A DNA stretch of 64,000 nucleotides. It comes from Rhodospirillales bacterium. GTDB lineage: Bacteria > Pseudomonadota > Alphaproteobacteria > Rhodospirillales > WMHbin7. The stretch covers positions 62,001-126,000 of the forward strand of contig JACRPC010000014.1 in assembly GCA_016214125.1 (NCBI GenBank). Reading direction: 5' to 3'. Below, in pieces: positions 8,186 through 16,387 of this stretch. Under the pieces are notes generated by a model. It was not told the origin of the DNA. It saw only the letters and a list, made by a program, of their open reading frames with translations, and ran no database searches. How positions within the stretch are numbered: position 1 is the first letter of the stretch; each line of letters starts with the position of its first letter. The position numbers and the translations under genes were made by a program.

Positions 8186-9665
8186 CGCGGTAGCCCTTGA
8201 ATCCCTCGAGCCGCCACACTTTGAGCGCGATCGCGTGGCCCGACCGGGTTTGGTGGCGCACCAGCCCCAAGGGAACCGCCCGGGCAAACCGTGCCGCCAT
8301 GGCGTCGACGTCGCCGCGCTCGCTCACCAAGAGATAGTCGCCGCCGGCCTTGTCGTCGAGCCGCATGCCGAGATCGAAGGTGTCGCGCACCTTGCCGTCG
8401 GGATTCCATTTTACCGCCGCGAAGGGATGCGGGCGGACGTAATAGATCAGCGACGCCATCAGCTTGCGTTCGTCGACGAGCAGGCGGGCGCCGGGATGGG
8501 CGGCGAGCAGATCGGAAATTTGGGCCCCCACCACCTCCCAGCCGCGCAGGCGCTTGAGAAAGTCGGTGCGCGGCGAAAGTTCCACGTGAAACGTTCGCGC
8601 CAGCGAATCGAAATTGTAGAGCAGCCCCGCCAAGACGACGTGCGCCACCACCGAAACGCGGACGAGCCACAAGACTTTGCGGTCCGCCAGCCAGGCCACC
8701 ACCAGAGGGCTGGCGGCCACATAGATCGGCGCCGCCCAATTGGCGTTGGCCCGCGACAACAGGCCCTGGACGCACATCAGGACGAACAGCGGCAGGATGA
8801 AGGCCAGCAGCAGGCGGGTTCGCGGATCGCGGATCTCCCGGCCGATCCGGGCCAGAACGATCAGCAGCACGGCGAAGAAGATCGGGCCGAAGATGCCAAA
8901 CTGGGCGCCCAGGAATTCCGCCAGCTTTTCCGGATGGAATAGGCTGCCGCCGAGATTGGCGTTGTCGCCGGTGTGGCGGTAGCTGGCGAAATTGTTGGCG
9001 AGGTTCCAGAAGAAATTGGGTGCGTAGAGCAGCAGGGCGATGGCGCCCGCCAAGGCGGGATGACGCCAGCCGGCCGCTTGGCGGGCCTCCTTGGACCAGG
9101 CAAGGTGCAGGGCGAACGAAAGGATGAAGAGGATCATCGCGTATTTGGCCAGGAGGCCAAAGCCGATCGCCAGACCGAGCAGAATCCACCAGCCCCTTTG
9201 CCCGGTCTTGAGGGCGCGGACGAGGGCAAACAGCGCCAGCGCCCAGAACATCAGAAGCGGCGGATCGGTGGTGACCAGCATCGCGGAATAGGAGACGCCG
9301 GGCAGGGTGAGAAAGACGGCACCCGCCCAAAGCCCGAGGCGCGGGCCATAAAGCGCCCGTCCGATCAAAAAGACGAACAGCGAGCCCACGCCATAGGCCA
9401 AGGTCGAGGGCAGGCGGACGCAGGCCTCGGTCTCGCCGCATACCGCTCCGGCCAAGCCGATCAGCCAGGCCACCAGGGGCGGCTTCGAGTAGTAGCCGAA
9501 GGCCGGAGTCTGCGCCCACAACCAGTATTGGGCCTCGTCGAAGGACAAATTGAGCCCGCTGCGCGCCAGCACCCAGATTCGCCAGGCGCTGACGATCAGC
9601 GCCAACGCCAGCGCCAAGCGCAACTCGAAGCCGGCGGCGGACCGGTCATTGGCAAACGCGCGCAC
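8169..9665 (-). CDS. Glycosyltransferase of the ArnT/PMT (GT39/83) membrane family
   Basis: A 498-aa polytopic membrane protein. It has the family's periplasmic-loop motif NLSFDEAQYW near residue 35 (acidic Asp-Glu pair thought to be catalytic) followed by YYSKPPLVAWL, then roughly ten membrane helices and a soluble C-terminal domain. Such enzymes move a sugar from a polyprenyl-phosphate donor to lipid A or other acceptors on the periplasmic side. GTG at 9665 is the likely start because it lies 3 bp after the lptG stop and gives the expected N-terminal helix; no ATG fits. The substrate cannot be told from sequence. Downstream it overlaps the PAP2 phosphatase gene. Confidence 0.85.
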   Translation of the reverse strand: MRAFANDRSAAGFELRLALALALIVSAWRIWVLARSGLNLSFDEAQYWLWAQTPAFGYYSKPPLVAWLIGLAGAVCGETEACVRLPSTLAYGVGSLFVFLIGRALYGPRLGLWAGAVFLTLPGVSYSAMLVTTDPPLLMFWALALFALVRALKTGQRGWWILLGLAIGFGLLAKYAMILFILSFALHLAWSKEARQAAGWRHPALAGAIALLLYAPNFFWNLANNFASYRHTGDNANLGGSLFHPEKLAEFLGAQFGIFGPIFFAVLLIVLARIGREIRDPRTRLLLAFILPLFVLMCVQGLLSRANANWAAPIYVAASPLVVAWLADRKVLWLVRVSVVAHVVLAGLLYNFDSLARTFHVELSPRTDFLKRLRGWEVVGAQISDLLAAHPGARLLVDERKLMASLIYYVRPHPFAAVKWNPDGKVRDTFDLGMRLDDKAGGDYLLVSERGDVDAMAARFARAVPLGLVRHQTRSGHAIALKVWRLEGFKGYRDAPGG

Positions 9666-9667
9666 CG

Positions 9668-10771
9668 CTAACCGTCCTCTTGGTGAAAGAGCGTCGACAG
9701 CCCCACCAGCAGGGTCACCACCGCCGGGCTCCAGGCCGCCAGGGCGGGCGGCAAGGTGTTGGAGAGCCCGAGCGCGAACACGACCTTGGAGAAGAAATAG
9801 AGCAGGAACCCGGCGCCGACGCCGCCGGCCAGACGAAGAAGAATGCCGCCGGCGCGCAAATTGGGTCTCAGGCTGAACACCGCCGCCACCATGACCATCG
9901 CGCACAGCAAGAGCGGCGACGACAGGAGCGACTGGAAATGCATGCGGTGCTTGTGCGCCGAAAAGCCCGAGGATTCGGTGAAGCGGATGAAGCCCGGCAA
10001 GTCCCAAAAGGAAATGGTTTCCGGCGAGGCGAAATTGTCCTGGATCTTCGACAGGGTGAGCGTCGTCGGCAGACGCAGGGTTGCCAGATTCTCGCTGGGC
10101 TTGCCGGGCTCCATGACCCAGACGTTCCGCAGGTCGATTTGGCCGTCGGCCAAGACGGCGGTGCTGGCGTCGAAGCGGCGCGCGAAGCGGTTCTCCTCGA
10201 TCACGAAGATACTGACGTTGCGCAGGTTGAGGTCGAAGCCGCTCTGGCGAACGTGGACGGCGTGCAGGATGATCTGCTGGTTGCGCACCGTCTCGCGCAG
10301 CCACAGGCCTCCGCCGGCGGAAAAGGCGAGCGGGTTGGACAGGCGCAGCATCATCTTGTCTTGCAAAACCTCGTAGCGGGCGAACAGCCGGGCCGCCAGG
10401 GGATTGAAAGCGACCACGTTCAAGACGCCGACGAAAAAGACGATTCCCATCACCGGGGTCAGGAACTGCCAGACGCTGACCCCGGCCGCCCGGGTGACCA
10501 CCAGCTCGCGGCTGCGGGTGAGCCGCCAGAAGACGATCATGCCGCCGATCATCACCGCGAAGGGCAACAGGATTTGGATCATCTGCGGCAGCTTGAGCAG
10601 CGCCATCTGGATGAGAAGAAGGAGGGAGACGCTGGTCTTGCCGGCGGCGCGCCGGATCAGCTCGATGATGTCGAACAGCAGCACCAGGCCGCAAATCACC
10701 GCCAGGGCCCCGAGAAAGGCCACCAGGTAGTTGCGGCCGATGTAGGCGCTAAGGATCGGCGAAAGGCGCAT
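9668..10771 (-). CDS. lptG: LPS export ABC transporter permease LptG
   Basis: A 367-aa LptF/LptG-family (YjgP/YjgQ) permease of the LptB2FG transporter that extracts lipopolysaccharide from the inner membrane and passes it to LptC. It shows the family layout of three N-terminal membrane helices (with a RELVVTRAAGVSVW coupling segment near residue 95), a periplasmic beta-jellyroll domain (about 130-260), and three C-terminal helices. It resembles LptG more than LptF by the opening MRLSPILSAYIGRNYLVAF. The usual partner lptF is not next to it; instead a GT39/83-type transferase and a PAP2 phosphatase follow, suggesting an LPS-modification operon. Confidence 0.85.
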   Translation of the reverse strand: MRLSPILSAYIGRNYLVAFLGALAVICGLVLLFDIIELIRRAAGKTSVSLLLLIQMALLKLPQMIQILLPFAVMIGGMIVFWRLTRSRELVVTRAAGVSVWQFLTPVMGIVFFVGVLNVVAFNPLAARLFARYEVLQDKMMLRLSNPLAFSAGGGLWLRETVRNQQIILHAVHVRQSGFDLNLRNVSIFVIEENRFARRFDASTAVLADGQIDLRNVWVMEPGKPSENLATLRLPTTLTLSKIQDNFASPETISFWDLPGFIRFTESSGFSAHKHRMHFQSLLSSPLLLCAMVMVAAVFSLRPNLRAGGILLRLAGGVGAGFLLYFFSKVVFALGLSNTLPPALAAWSPAVVTLLVGLSTLFHQEDG

Positions 10772-10851
10772 GTCTTTGAGAGTGGACCGAAACCGCCAAG
10801 GCGCGCAAGATAGGGGATGAATTGGCGAAAGGCGAGCAAAAAGGATCGGCG

Positions 10852-11415
10852 ATGGTGCGCTTGACCAAAATCTACACCCGGGGCGGCGACCAGGGCGAAA
10901 CCGGCCTGGGCGACGGAAGGCGGGTGGCGAAATCCGACCCCCGGGTCGAGGCTTATGGCGAGATCGACGAGGCCAACGCCGCCATCGGCCTGGCGCGCCT
11001 GCAGACCGCCGGCGAGGCCGATGCCATGCTGGCCCGCATCCAAAACGATTTGTTCGATCTGGGGGCCGATCTGTGCAAGCCGGCACGCGACGGCGAAACG
11101 CCGCCGCCGCTTCGCCTGGGCGCGTCTCATGTCGAACGGCTGGAACGGGAAATCGACGCCATGAACGTCCGCCTGGCGGCGCTTGAATCCTTCGTTCTGC
11201 CGGGTGGCACGCCGGCGGCGGCGCATCTGCATCTGGCGCGCACCATCTGCCGCCGCGCCGAACGGCGCATCGTGGCCCTGGCCGCGTTGGCCGCCGTCAA
11301 CGAACAGGCGTTGCGCTACGTCAACCGTCTGTCCGATCACCTCTTCGTCCTGGCCCGGCTGCTGAACGACGAAGGCCGCGGGGACGTGCTCTGGCGGCCG
11401 GGGGCGAACCTTTGA
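10852..11415 (+). CDS. Cob(I)alamin adenosyltransferase, PduO type
   Basis: A 187-aa ATP:cob(I)alamin adenosyltransferase, which makes adenosylcobalamin from ATP and reduced cobalamin. Family motifs are complete: the N-terminal ATP-binding segment TKIYTRGGDQGETGL, YGEIDEANAAIG, FVLPGGTPAAA, and the C-terminal RRAERR plus YVNRLSDHLFVLAR. Length is typical for PduO/MMAB enzymes. ATG at 10852 is chosen over an upstream ATG at 10822 because AAGGA sits 7 bases before it and the conserved region starts at once. It is divergent from lptG and followed by the tRNA-Val gene. Confidence 0.93.
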   Translation: MVRLTKIYTRGGDQGETGLGDGRRVAKSDPRVEAYGEIDEANAAIGLARLQTAGEADAMLARIQNDLFDLGADLCKPARDGETPPPLRLGASHVERLEREIDAMNVRLAALESFVLPGGTPAAAHLHLARTICRRAERRIVALAALAAVNEQALRYVNRLSDHLFVLARLLNDEGRGDVLWRPGANL

Positions 11416-11458
11416 TCCGCCCGCCCAGCGCCCCTGCGGCAACGGGCGACATTCCATC

Positions 11459-11488
11459 TTGCCAAGGGCGGGGGGAAGAGGCTAAAAC
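11459..11488 (+). promoter_or_regulatory. Candidate promoter of the tRNA-Val gene
   Basis: TTGCCA, 18 bases, TAAAAC. The start would be near 11495, about 37 bp before the tRNA. A G-rich hairpin (GCCGCC/GGCGGC at 11502-11520) lies in the leader. Confidence 0.35.
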
Positions 11489-11531
11489 CGCCTCGATCCG
11501 CGCCGCCTGGTTGGGGCGGCCCCATGGCAAT

Positions 11532-11606
11532 GGGCGCGTAGCTCAGCGGGAGAGCACCACGTTGACATCGTGGGGGTCACAAGTTCAATCCTTGTCGCGC
11601 CCACCA
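11532..11606 (+). tRNA. tRNA-Val (anticodon GAC)
   Basis: A complete cloverleaf: acceptor GGGCGCG/CGCGCCC, D stem GCTC/GAGC, anticodon stem CCACG/CGTGG with loop TTGACAT (anticodon GAC, reading GUC and GUU), T arm ACAAG-TTCAATC-CTTGT, discriminator A and an encoded CCA. Confidence 0.97.
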
Positions 11607-11637
11607 TTGCCGCCACCTTAACGCTTCCCCCCGGCCA

Positions 11638-12135
11638 TCAGGTGACGTGAACCGACGCAAAGGCGTCGCCGTCAAGCAGCTTTTCGATGTCGAGGATGAT
11701 GAGCAGGCTTCCATCGAGGCGGAAGACCCCGTCGGCGACGCTGCGCCAGAGGGCGTCCATGGTCGTCGGCAGCGGCTCGAAACGCTCCATCAACAGGCTG
11801 GTGACTTCGCCCACGCTGTCGATCATCAGGCTGTACAGCTCGCCCTTGCATTCGACCACCACATTCATGCCGGGCTTGTCGCTGGGCGGAAGTCTCAGGC
11901 GGCGGTGGAGATCGATGACGGTGACGATCCGGCCGCGCAGATTGATCGAACCGGAAATGATCGGGCTGGCCAAGGGCACCTGCGCCACGCGCTGATGGCC
12001 AAGGACGTCCTGGACCTTGAGGACCGGCACGCCGAACCAGTGCCCGCCCACCGTCATGGTGACATATTCCTGCTCAAGCCCGTGGGCCGGCGGCCGGGCC
12101 GCGTCGGTGGCGACCAGAGCGTTTCGTTCCGTCAT
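11638..12135 (-). CDS. cheW: Chemotaxis adaptor CheW
   Basis: A 165-aa single CheW domain, the scaffold that couples chemoreceptors to CheA. It shows the usual two beta-barrel halves: VTMTVGGHWFGVPVLKVQDVLG, INLRGRIVTVIDLHRRLRLP, LYSLMIDSVGEV and the C-terminal DGSLLIILDIEKLL. The start ATG overlaps the cheA stop (ATGA), so it is translated with cheA. No receptor, cheR or cheB is nearby. Confidence 0.93.
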   Translation of the reverse strand: MTERNALVATDAARPPAHGLEQEYVTMTVGGHWFGVPVLKVQDVLGHQRVAQVPLASPIISGSINLRGRIVTVIDLHRRLRLPPSDKPGMNVVVECKGELYSLMIDSVGEVTSLLMERFEPLPTTMDALWRSVADGVFRLDGSLLIILDIEKLLDGDAFASVHVT

Positions 12136-14777
12136 GACACCCCTCCCAGGCCTTCGGCCTGCTTGCGTTTGATCGCCTCCTGAAGCGCAATCGACACCCG
12201 GCCGTAATCGGACTTGGATACGTAGTCGTCAAAGCCGGCGGAGCGTCCCCGCGCCAGATCGCGCTCGGCGGTGTGAGCGGACAGGGCGATGAGGGGCACG
12301 GTCGACCAAACCCCGTCCTGGCGGACCGAGCGGGCGAACTCATAGCCGTTCATGCCGGGCATCTCGATGTCGCTGATGACCGCGTCGAACATCTGCCCCT
12401 CGTCGCGCAGGCTCAGGGCTTCGTCGGCCGACTTCGCCACGATGACCTGCCACCCCTCGGCCACCAATTGCGGCGTGATCAGGTTGCGGAAGAATGCGCT
12501 GTCATCGACGATCAGCAGCCGCGGGTGAGCCGGGACGTTGTCGCCGTAGGGCGTGCCCGCCGGACCGAACCAATCGGCCAAGGCGAGGCGCAGATAGTAC
12601 CCGACATCGATAACGTCGGTGGCCTTGCCGCGAATGATCGCCGTGCCGAGCACCCCCTCGCGGTCGGCGGACAACTCGACTTGCATGCGATCCTCGACGA
12701 TGTCGACGATCTCGTCGACCACCAGACCCATGCTGCGCGGACCATCGACGAACACCAGGACCGGCTGGCGGCCAGCGTTCTTCCAGACGTGATCGGCCCG
12801 CACCGGCAGGAGCGGCATCAGGTGTCCGCGGTACTGATAGACCGGCTTGCCGTGGGAATGCTCGATCTTGCCGACATTGAATTCCTCCAGGCGAGCGACC
12901 AACGCCAGGGGCACCGCCTTCAGTTCGTCGGTCTCGCCGGCTCTAAAGATCAGGAAGGTTGCCCGGTCGTCGTGGGCGCGCGGCGCCGGCGCGCCGACGG
13001 CGGCGTCCTGATTCTGGCTGCGGCTGATGGCCATCTGACTGGCCGCGGCGGCGATGCCGTTGGGGTCAAGGATCATGATGACGCTGCCATCGCCCAAGAT
13101 CGTGTTGCCGGAAAAGAGCGCAATGTCCTTGAGCATGGGCGCCACCGGCTTGACGACGATCTCTTCGGTATCGAAGACCCGATCGACGATGATCCCGAAG
13201 GTGAAGGCGCCGACCTGGCAGACCACGATGAACAGATCGTCGGACGCCTTGGAGGCGATCGGCGCCCCGTTGTCGGTGCCCCGATCGCGGTGCAGGATGT
13301 GAGCCAGGGAAATCAGGGGCAGCAGGCGGTCGCGCAGGCGCAGCACCGGGGCATCGTTCAGCCACTCGACCTTCTGCTCGGACCGCGGCGAGGCCCGAAC
13401 CAGCTCGCTGACGCTGATCTGCGGCACCGCAAAGCGCTCGCCGGCCGCTTCGATGATCAAGGCCGAGACGATCGCCAGGGTAAGCGGGATCTTGATGGTG
13501 AAGGTCGTGCCCCGTCCCACCGTCGAGGCGAAATCGATCGTGCCGCCGATGCGCTCGATGTTGGTGCGCACGACATCCATGCCGACGCCGCGCCCGGACA
13601 CGCTGGTCACCCGCTCGGCCGTGGAGAAGCCCGGCTTGAAGATGTATTGGAGAATTTGCGGCTCGGCCATGGCGCGCAATTCGGTCTCGGTGGCCAGTTC
13701 CTGCTGCATAATCCTGGCCTTGATCCGATCGACCATCAGCCCCTGCCCGTCATCGGCGATGCGGATCAGGATGTGGCCGCCCTCATGAAAGGCAGTCAGC
13801 GACAGAAGACCGGTTTCCGGCTTGCCGGTCTGCAGGCGTTGGGCAGGCGCCTCGATGCCGTGATCGATGGCGTTGCGGACCATGTGGGTGAGCGGGTCCT
13901 TGATCATCTCAAGCACCTGGCGATCGAGATCGGTTTCCGAGCCGCTCATCTGAAGATCGACCTTCTTGCCGGTCTCCTGGCACAGATCGCGCACCAGCCT
14001 GGGGAGGGTCGCCCAGGCGTTGCCGATCGGCTGCATCCGGGTGCGCATCACCCCTTCCTGGATGTCCGAAGTGATCAGGCTTAGCCGTTGCACCGGCGCG
14101 GTGAACTCGCTGTCCTTGCCGCGCACCATCTGAATAAGCTGGTTGCGGGTGAGCACGAGTTCGGAAACCAAGGTCATCAGCGATTCCAAGAGATCGACGG
14201 AAACCCGGATCGCCTGATTGGCCGTTTCGCCCGGCCGGACCTCCCGGGCGGGCGGCTCGCCCGACTCCTTATTGGCCGCGACGGGAACCCGCGCCACCGC
14301 CGGAGGTTCGGCCGCCTGGATTTCAGCCGTTTGGGCCGGGCCTTGCGGGGGCTCGTCTTGCGGAACTTGGGGTACCGGTGGCGGGATGGAAGGCGCCGCC
14401 TCGCCCGTCTTCAGGCGGTCGAGCGCGGCCAGCAGGTCGGAATCGTCGCCCTCTGGCTCCTGGCCATTCTGCTCAAGACGGCCAAGCAGCCACTTGATGC
14501 GATCGAGCGCCTGGAGGATTTCCGTAACCGCCGCCGGCGATACCGTCATCTCGGCGTCCCGAATCATCGCCAGGATGCCTTCGGCCGAATGAGCGACGCG
14601 CTCGAGCCGAGCCAAGCCAAGAAAACCGCAGGTGCCTTTGATGGTGTGCATCAAGCGGAAGATGTCCTGGAGAATGGCGGAATTGGTGGGGTCTTGTTCC
14701 AGCGCCACCACCTCGGTGTCGAGAACGGCCAGACTTTCCTGAGTTTCCGTAAGAAAATCCCGCAAGAGATCATCCAT
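12132..14777 (-). CDS. cheA: Hybrid chemotaxis-type histidine kinase CheA with two CheW-like domains and a receiver
   Basis: An 881-aa hybrid CheA. Order: Hpt domain with LMHTIKGTCGFLG (phospho-acceptor His44), a Pro-rich linker (about 130-190), dimerisation domain (NQAIRVSVDLLESLMTLVSE), HATPase domain (MVRNAIDHGIE, DDGQGL, SGRGVGMDVV, GRGTTFTIKIPLTLAI), a first CheW-like domain (about 435-580), a second CheW-like domain (about 600-740) and a C-terminal CheY-like receiver (LLIVDDSAFFR, phospho-acceptor Asp in VISDIEMPGMNG, Lys in DDYVSKSD). Catalytic motifs are intact. It overlaps cheW by 4 bp. This fused form usually belongs to alternative chemosensory pathways, but output cannot be read from the neighbours. 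The start is preceded by AGGGGG 5 bases upstream. Confidence 0.92.
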   Translation of the reverse strand: MDDLLRDFLTETQESLAVLDTEVVALEQDPTNSAILQDIFRLMHTIKGTCGFLGLARLERVAHSAEGILAMIRDAEMTVSPAAVTEILQALDRIKWLLGRLEQNGQEPEGDDSDLLAALDRLKTGEAAPSIPPPVPQVPQDEPPQGPAQTAEIQAAEPPAVARVPVAANKESGEPPAREVRPGETANQAIRVSVDLLESLMTLVSELVLTRNQLIQMVRGKDSEFTAPVQRLSLITSDIQEGVMRTRMQPIGNAWATLPRLVRDLCQETGKKVDLQMSGSETDLDRQVLEMIKDPLTHMVRNAIDHGIEAPAQRLQTGKPETGLLSLTAFHEGGHILIRIADDGQGLMVDRIKARIMQQELATETELRAMAEPQILQYIFKPGFSTAERVTSVSGRGVGMDVVRTNIERIGGTIDFASTVGRGTTFTIKIPLTLAIVSALIIEAAGERFAVPQISVSELVRASPRSEQKVEWLNDAPVLRLRDRLLPLISLAHILHRDRGTDNGAPIASKASDDLFIVVCQVGAFTFGIIVDRVFDTEEIVVKPVAPMLKDIALFSGNTILGDGSVIMILDPNGIAAAASQMAISRSQNQDAAVGAPAPRAHDDRATFLIFRAGETDELKAVPLALVARLEEFNVGKIEHSHGKPVYQYRGHLMPLLPVRADHVWKNAGRQPVLVFVDGPRSMGLVVDEIVDIVEDRMQVELSADREGVLGTAIIRGKATDVIDVGYYLRLALADWFGPAGTPYGDNVPAHPRLLIVDDSAFFRNLITPQLVAEGWQVIVAKSADEALSLRDEGQMFDAVISDIEMPGMNGYEFARSVRQDGVWSTVPLIALSAHTAERDLARGRSAGFDDYVSKSDYGRVSIALQEAIKRKQAEGLGGVS

Positions 14778-14862
14778 GTACGCCCCCTATCTCCGTGCCA
14801 AACGTCGGCAATGACGAAAAAACCTTGCGCACGTTCCGATCCGCGTCGCTCATGACCCTTGC

Positions 14863-14961
14863 CTAGCTGTGGAAGGAAAACCAAGCGAGGACCGCCAAGG
14901 GCAAAGGCAGTATCCGCAACAATGATAGGATCAGGCGCTTCACGCCGAACCGGATGGTCAT
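14863..14961 (-). CDS. Possible 32-aa small membrane protein ahead of cheA
   Basis: ATG at 14961 with AAGGGG about 8 bases upstream opens a 32-codon frame, MTIRFGVKRLILSLLRILPL followed by a second hydrophobic stretch ending FSFHS. It would make a short basic N-terminus and one membrane helix. Its ATG overlaps the stop of the preceding small frame (ATGA). A further 27-codon frame (14853-14770) bridges the gap to cheA and overlaps its start by 8 bp. The good ribosome site and coupling argue for translation, but there is no family match I recognise. Confidence 0.3.
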   Translation of the reverse strand: MTIRFGVKRLILSLLRILPLPLAVLAWFSFHS

Positions 14962-15251
14962 GGCAAATCCCCTTCACCAAGGGCCGCGATCTCGTCAGCC
15001 GGACCGAAGGACCGATCGGCGCCCCGCCGATCCCGGAGCCAAGCGGGATCGATGCGGGCCCGGACGTGGAAAGCTGGGGATGCGGTTTGGATCGACCGCG
15101 GCGAGGACGCCCCGTCCATCTCTACGAGATATGTGGCGAAGTTCGCGAGGTCGACGACCGCCGGCATCTTGATCACCACAAGAATGATAACAAAACAAAC
15201 CCAGGACCATATCGGGAAATACCGATATGTAAGAATCCGTATTACTTTCAT
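14958..15251 (-). CDS. Possible small protein with one N-terminal membrane helix, in an AT-rich island
   Basis: A 97-codon frame starting MKVIRILTYRYFPIWSWVCF and continuing with IILVVIK, a plausible single membrane helix, then a hydrophilic tail ending GEGDLP. An ATG 18 bp upstream (15269) is an alternative start; neither has a Shine-Dalgarno sequence. The first third uses AT-rich codons unlike the rest of the window, the rest is GC-rich. It could be a genuine small sensor, a remnant of a lost receptor, or chance. I recognise no family. Confidence 0.25.
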   Translation of the reverse strand: MKVIRILTYRYFPIWSWVCFVIILVVIKMPAVVDLANFATYLVEMDGASSPRSIQTASPAFHVRARIDPAWLRDRRGADRSFGPADEIAALGEGDLP

Positions 15252-15370
15252 ATATCGATGCAACGGCATGTTGTCATACCAAAATTTATTGCCACATCAT
15301 TTCAGTCTTTAGATTTACTTGCAGTCAATAAATATTTTTAAAAATTTATTGCGACGCAAAATGGTTTCAA
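15180..15370. other. AT-rich island with inverted and direct repeats upstream of cheA
   Basis: About 190 bp of markedly AT-rich sequence within otherwise GC-rich DNA. It contains a perfect inverted repeat CATATCGG-N6-CCGATATG (15208-15229), a 12-base direct repeat AAAATTTATTGC at 15281-15292 and 15341-15352, and a near-palindrome with arms AATAAAT/ATTTATT (15328-15351). It could hold the cheA promoter and operators or an IHF-type bend. The rest of the 956-bp gap 14778-15733 (15371-15733) shows no gene or structure that I can support. Confidence 0.5.
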
Positions 15371-15733
15371 TCCGGCGATTAAGGCCCTCAATTTCGGGAT
15401 GAAAATCACGCGACCGGCAAAGGAAGGGCCAAAATCGCCGGCAATTTTGATCTGCGAACCTGTCCGCACCACCTTCTATTCGTTGCGGAGTAAGCAAAAT
15501 CCAGTAGCCATCCCAGCGAGGATTGCGCCGGCGAAATTCATCCCTGGGGAGAGAAATCGGGACCGCGTGGCGATCCCTACCTAACCGCCCTTCCGTCCGT
15601 GTCGCATCGAACGCCAAGATGGAAGCCGGCGCTCGGGAGTGATGCCCGGGCGGCGTTCACCGATGGCGATTTGAGCCGGAAAAGATGCCGGTCGCCGTCG
15701 CCACTGCCAAAGCGTCGAAAGGCCGCCAACCGG

Positions 15734-16375
15734 CTAGACCATCTTCACCACGATGTCGTGCAAGGTGTTGGCGCAGTGCGCCATGCGGTCGGCGGCGTTG
15801 GCGAGATGGCGATAGATTTCCCGGCGCTTGAACATGTTGATGTGGTCCTCGCCGACGAAGAGATCGGCCAGGGCGCGGCGATAGATCTTCTCAACCCGCC
15901 GCTCGGCTTTGCGCGCCAGGTCGGCGTCGTCGGCGGCGGCCAGGGGCTGCCTTTGCAGGCGGGTGAAGCCGTTGATCAGGGCCGCCACGCCCTCCTTGAG
16001 GCGGATCGCCATTTCCAAGGTGTGCTTGTCGGGCGTCACGCCCAGCACGTCCATTTCGCTCACCGTGCTCTTGCAGAAATTCACGATCTCGTCGAGATCG
16101 TTGATGGTGCGATAGATGTCCTCGCGGTCGATCGGCGTCGAAAAGGCCTCGTTCAAGGTGTGGATGTTGCGAATCTTGACCTCGTCGGCCAGATGCTCGT
16201 CCTTTTTGATGTCCTTGCCCACCTGCATGTCGCCGGTCTCCATAAATTCGACCAGCAGATTGGCGGTGTGGCCGACCTGCACGCACTGCTCGGCCATCAG
16301 GGTGAAAAAATCGGGGGCCTTGGGAAACACCCGGTCATAGAGGCGGCGAAAGATCGAGGGTTGATCGTCCGACAT
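15734..16375 (-). CDS. DUF47/PhoU-like phosphate transport accessory protein
   Basis: A 213-aa all-helical DUF47-family protein related to PhoU, encoded beside Pit transporters in many bacteria and thought to regulate them. Typical family segments are FFTLMAEQCVQVGHTANLLVEF, KDIKKDEHLADEV and INDLDEIVNFCKSTVSEMDV. The start at 16375 is 12 bp after the pit stop with AGGAG between, so it is co-translated with pit. No membrane segment is present. Confidence 0.9.
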   Translation of the reverse strand: MSDDQPSIFRRLYDRVFPKAPDFFTLMAEQCVQVGHTANLLVEFMETGDMQVGKDIKKDEHLADEVKIRNIHTLNEAFSTPIDREDIYRTINDLDEIVNFCKSTVSEMDVLGVTPDKHTLEMAIRLKEGVAALINGFTRLQRQPLAAADDADLARKAERRVEKIYRRALADLFVGEDHINMFKRREIYRHLANAADRMAHCANTLHDIVVKMV

Positions 16376-16387
16376 CGTTGGCTCCTG

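Noticed and set aside
11502-11520. GCCGCC/GGCGGC hairpin before tRNA-Val as a terminator of the adenosyltransferase gene
   Set aside because: Short stem with G-rich loop and no U-tract; it lies in the tRNA leader and cannot be assigned.
15365-15395. GTTTCAATCC-like string resembling the end of a CRISPR repeat
   Set aside because: It occurs once, with no regularly spaced copies and no cas genes.
15315-15617. A 100-codon minus-strand frame between DUF47 and the AT-rich island
   Set aside because: Arg-rich composition without hydrophobic core, no ribosome site and no recognisable motif; probably chance.
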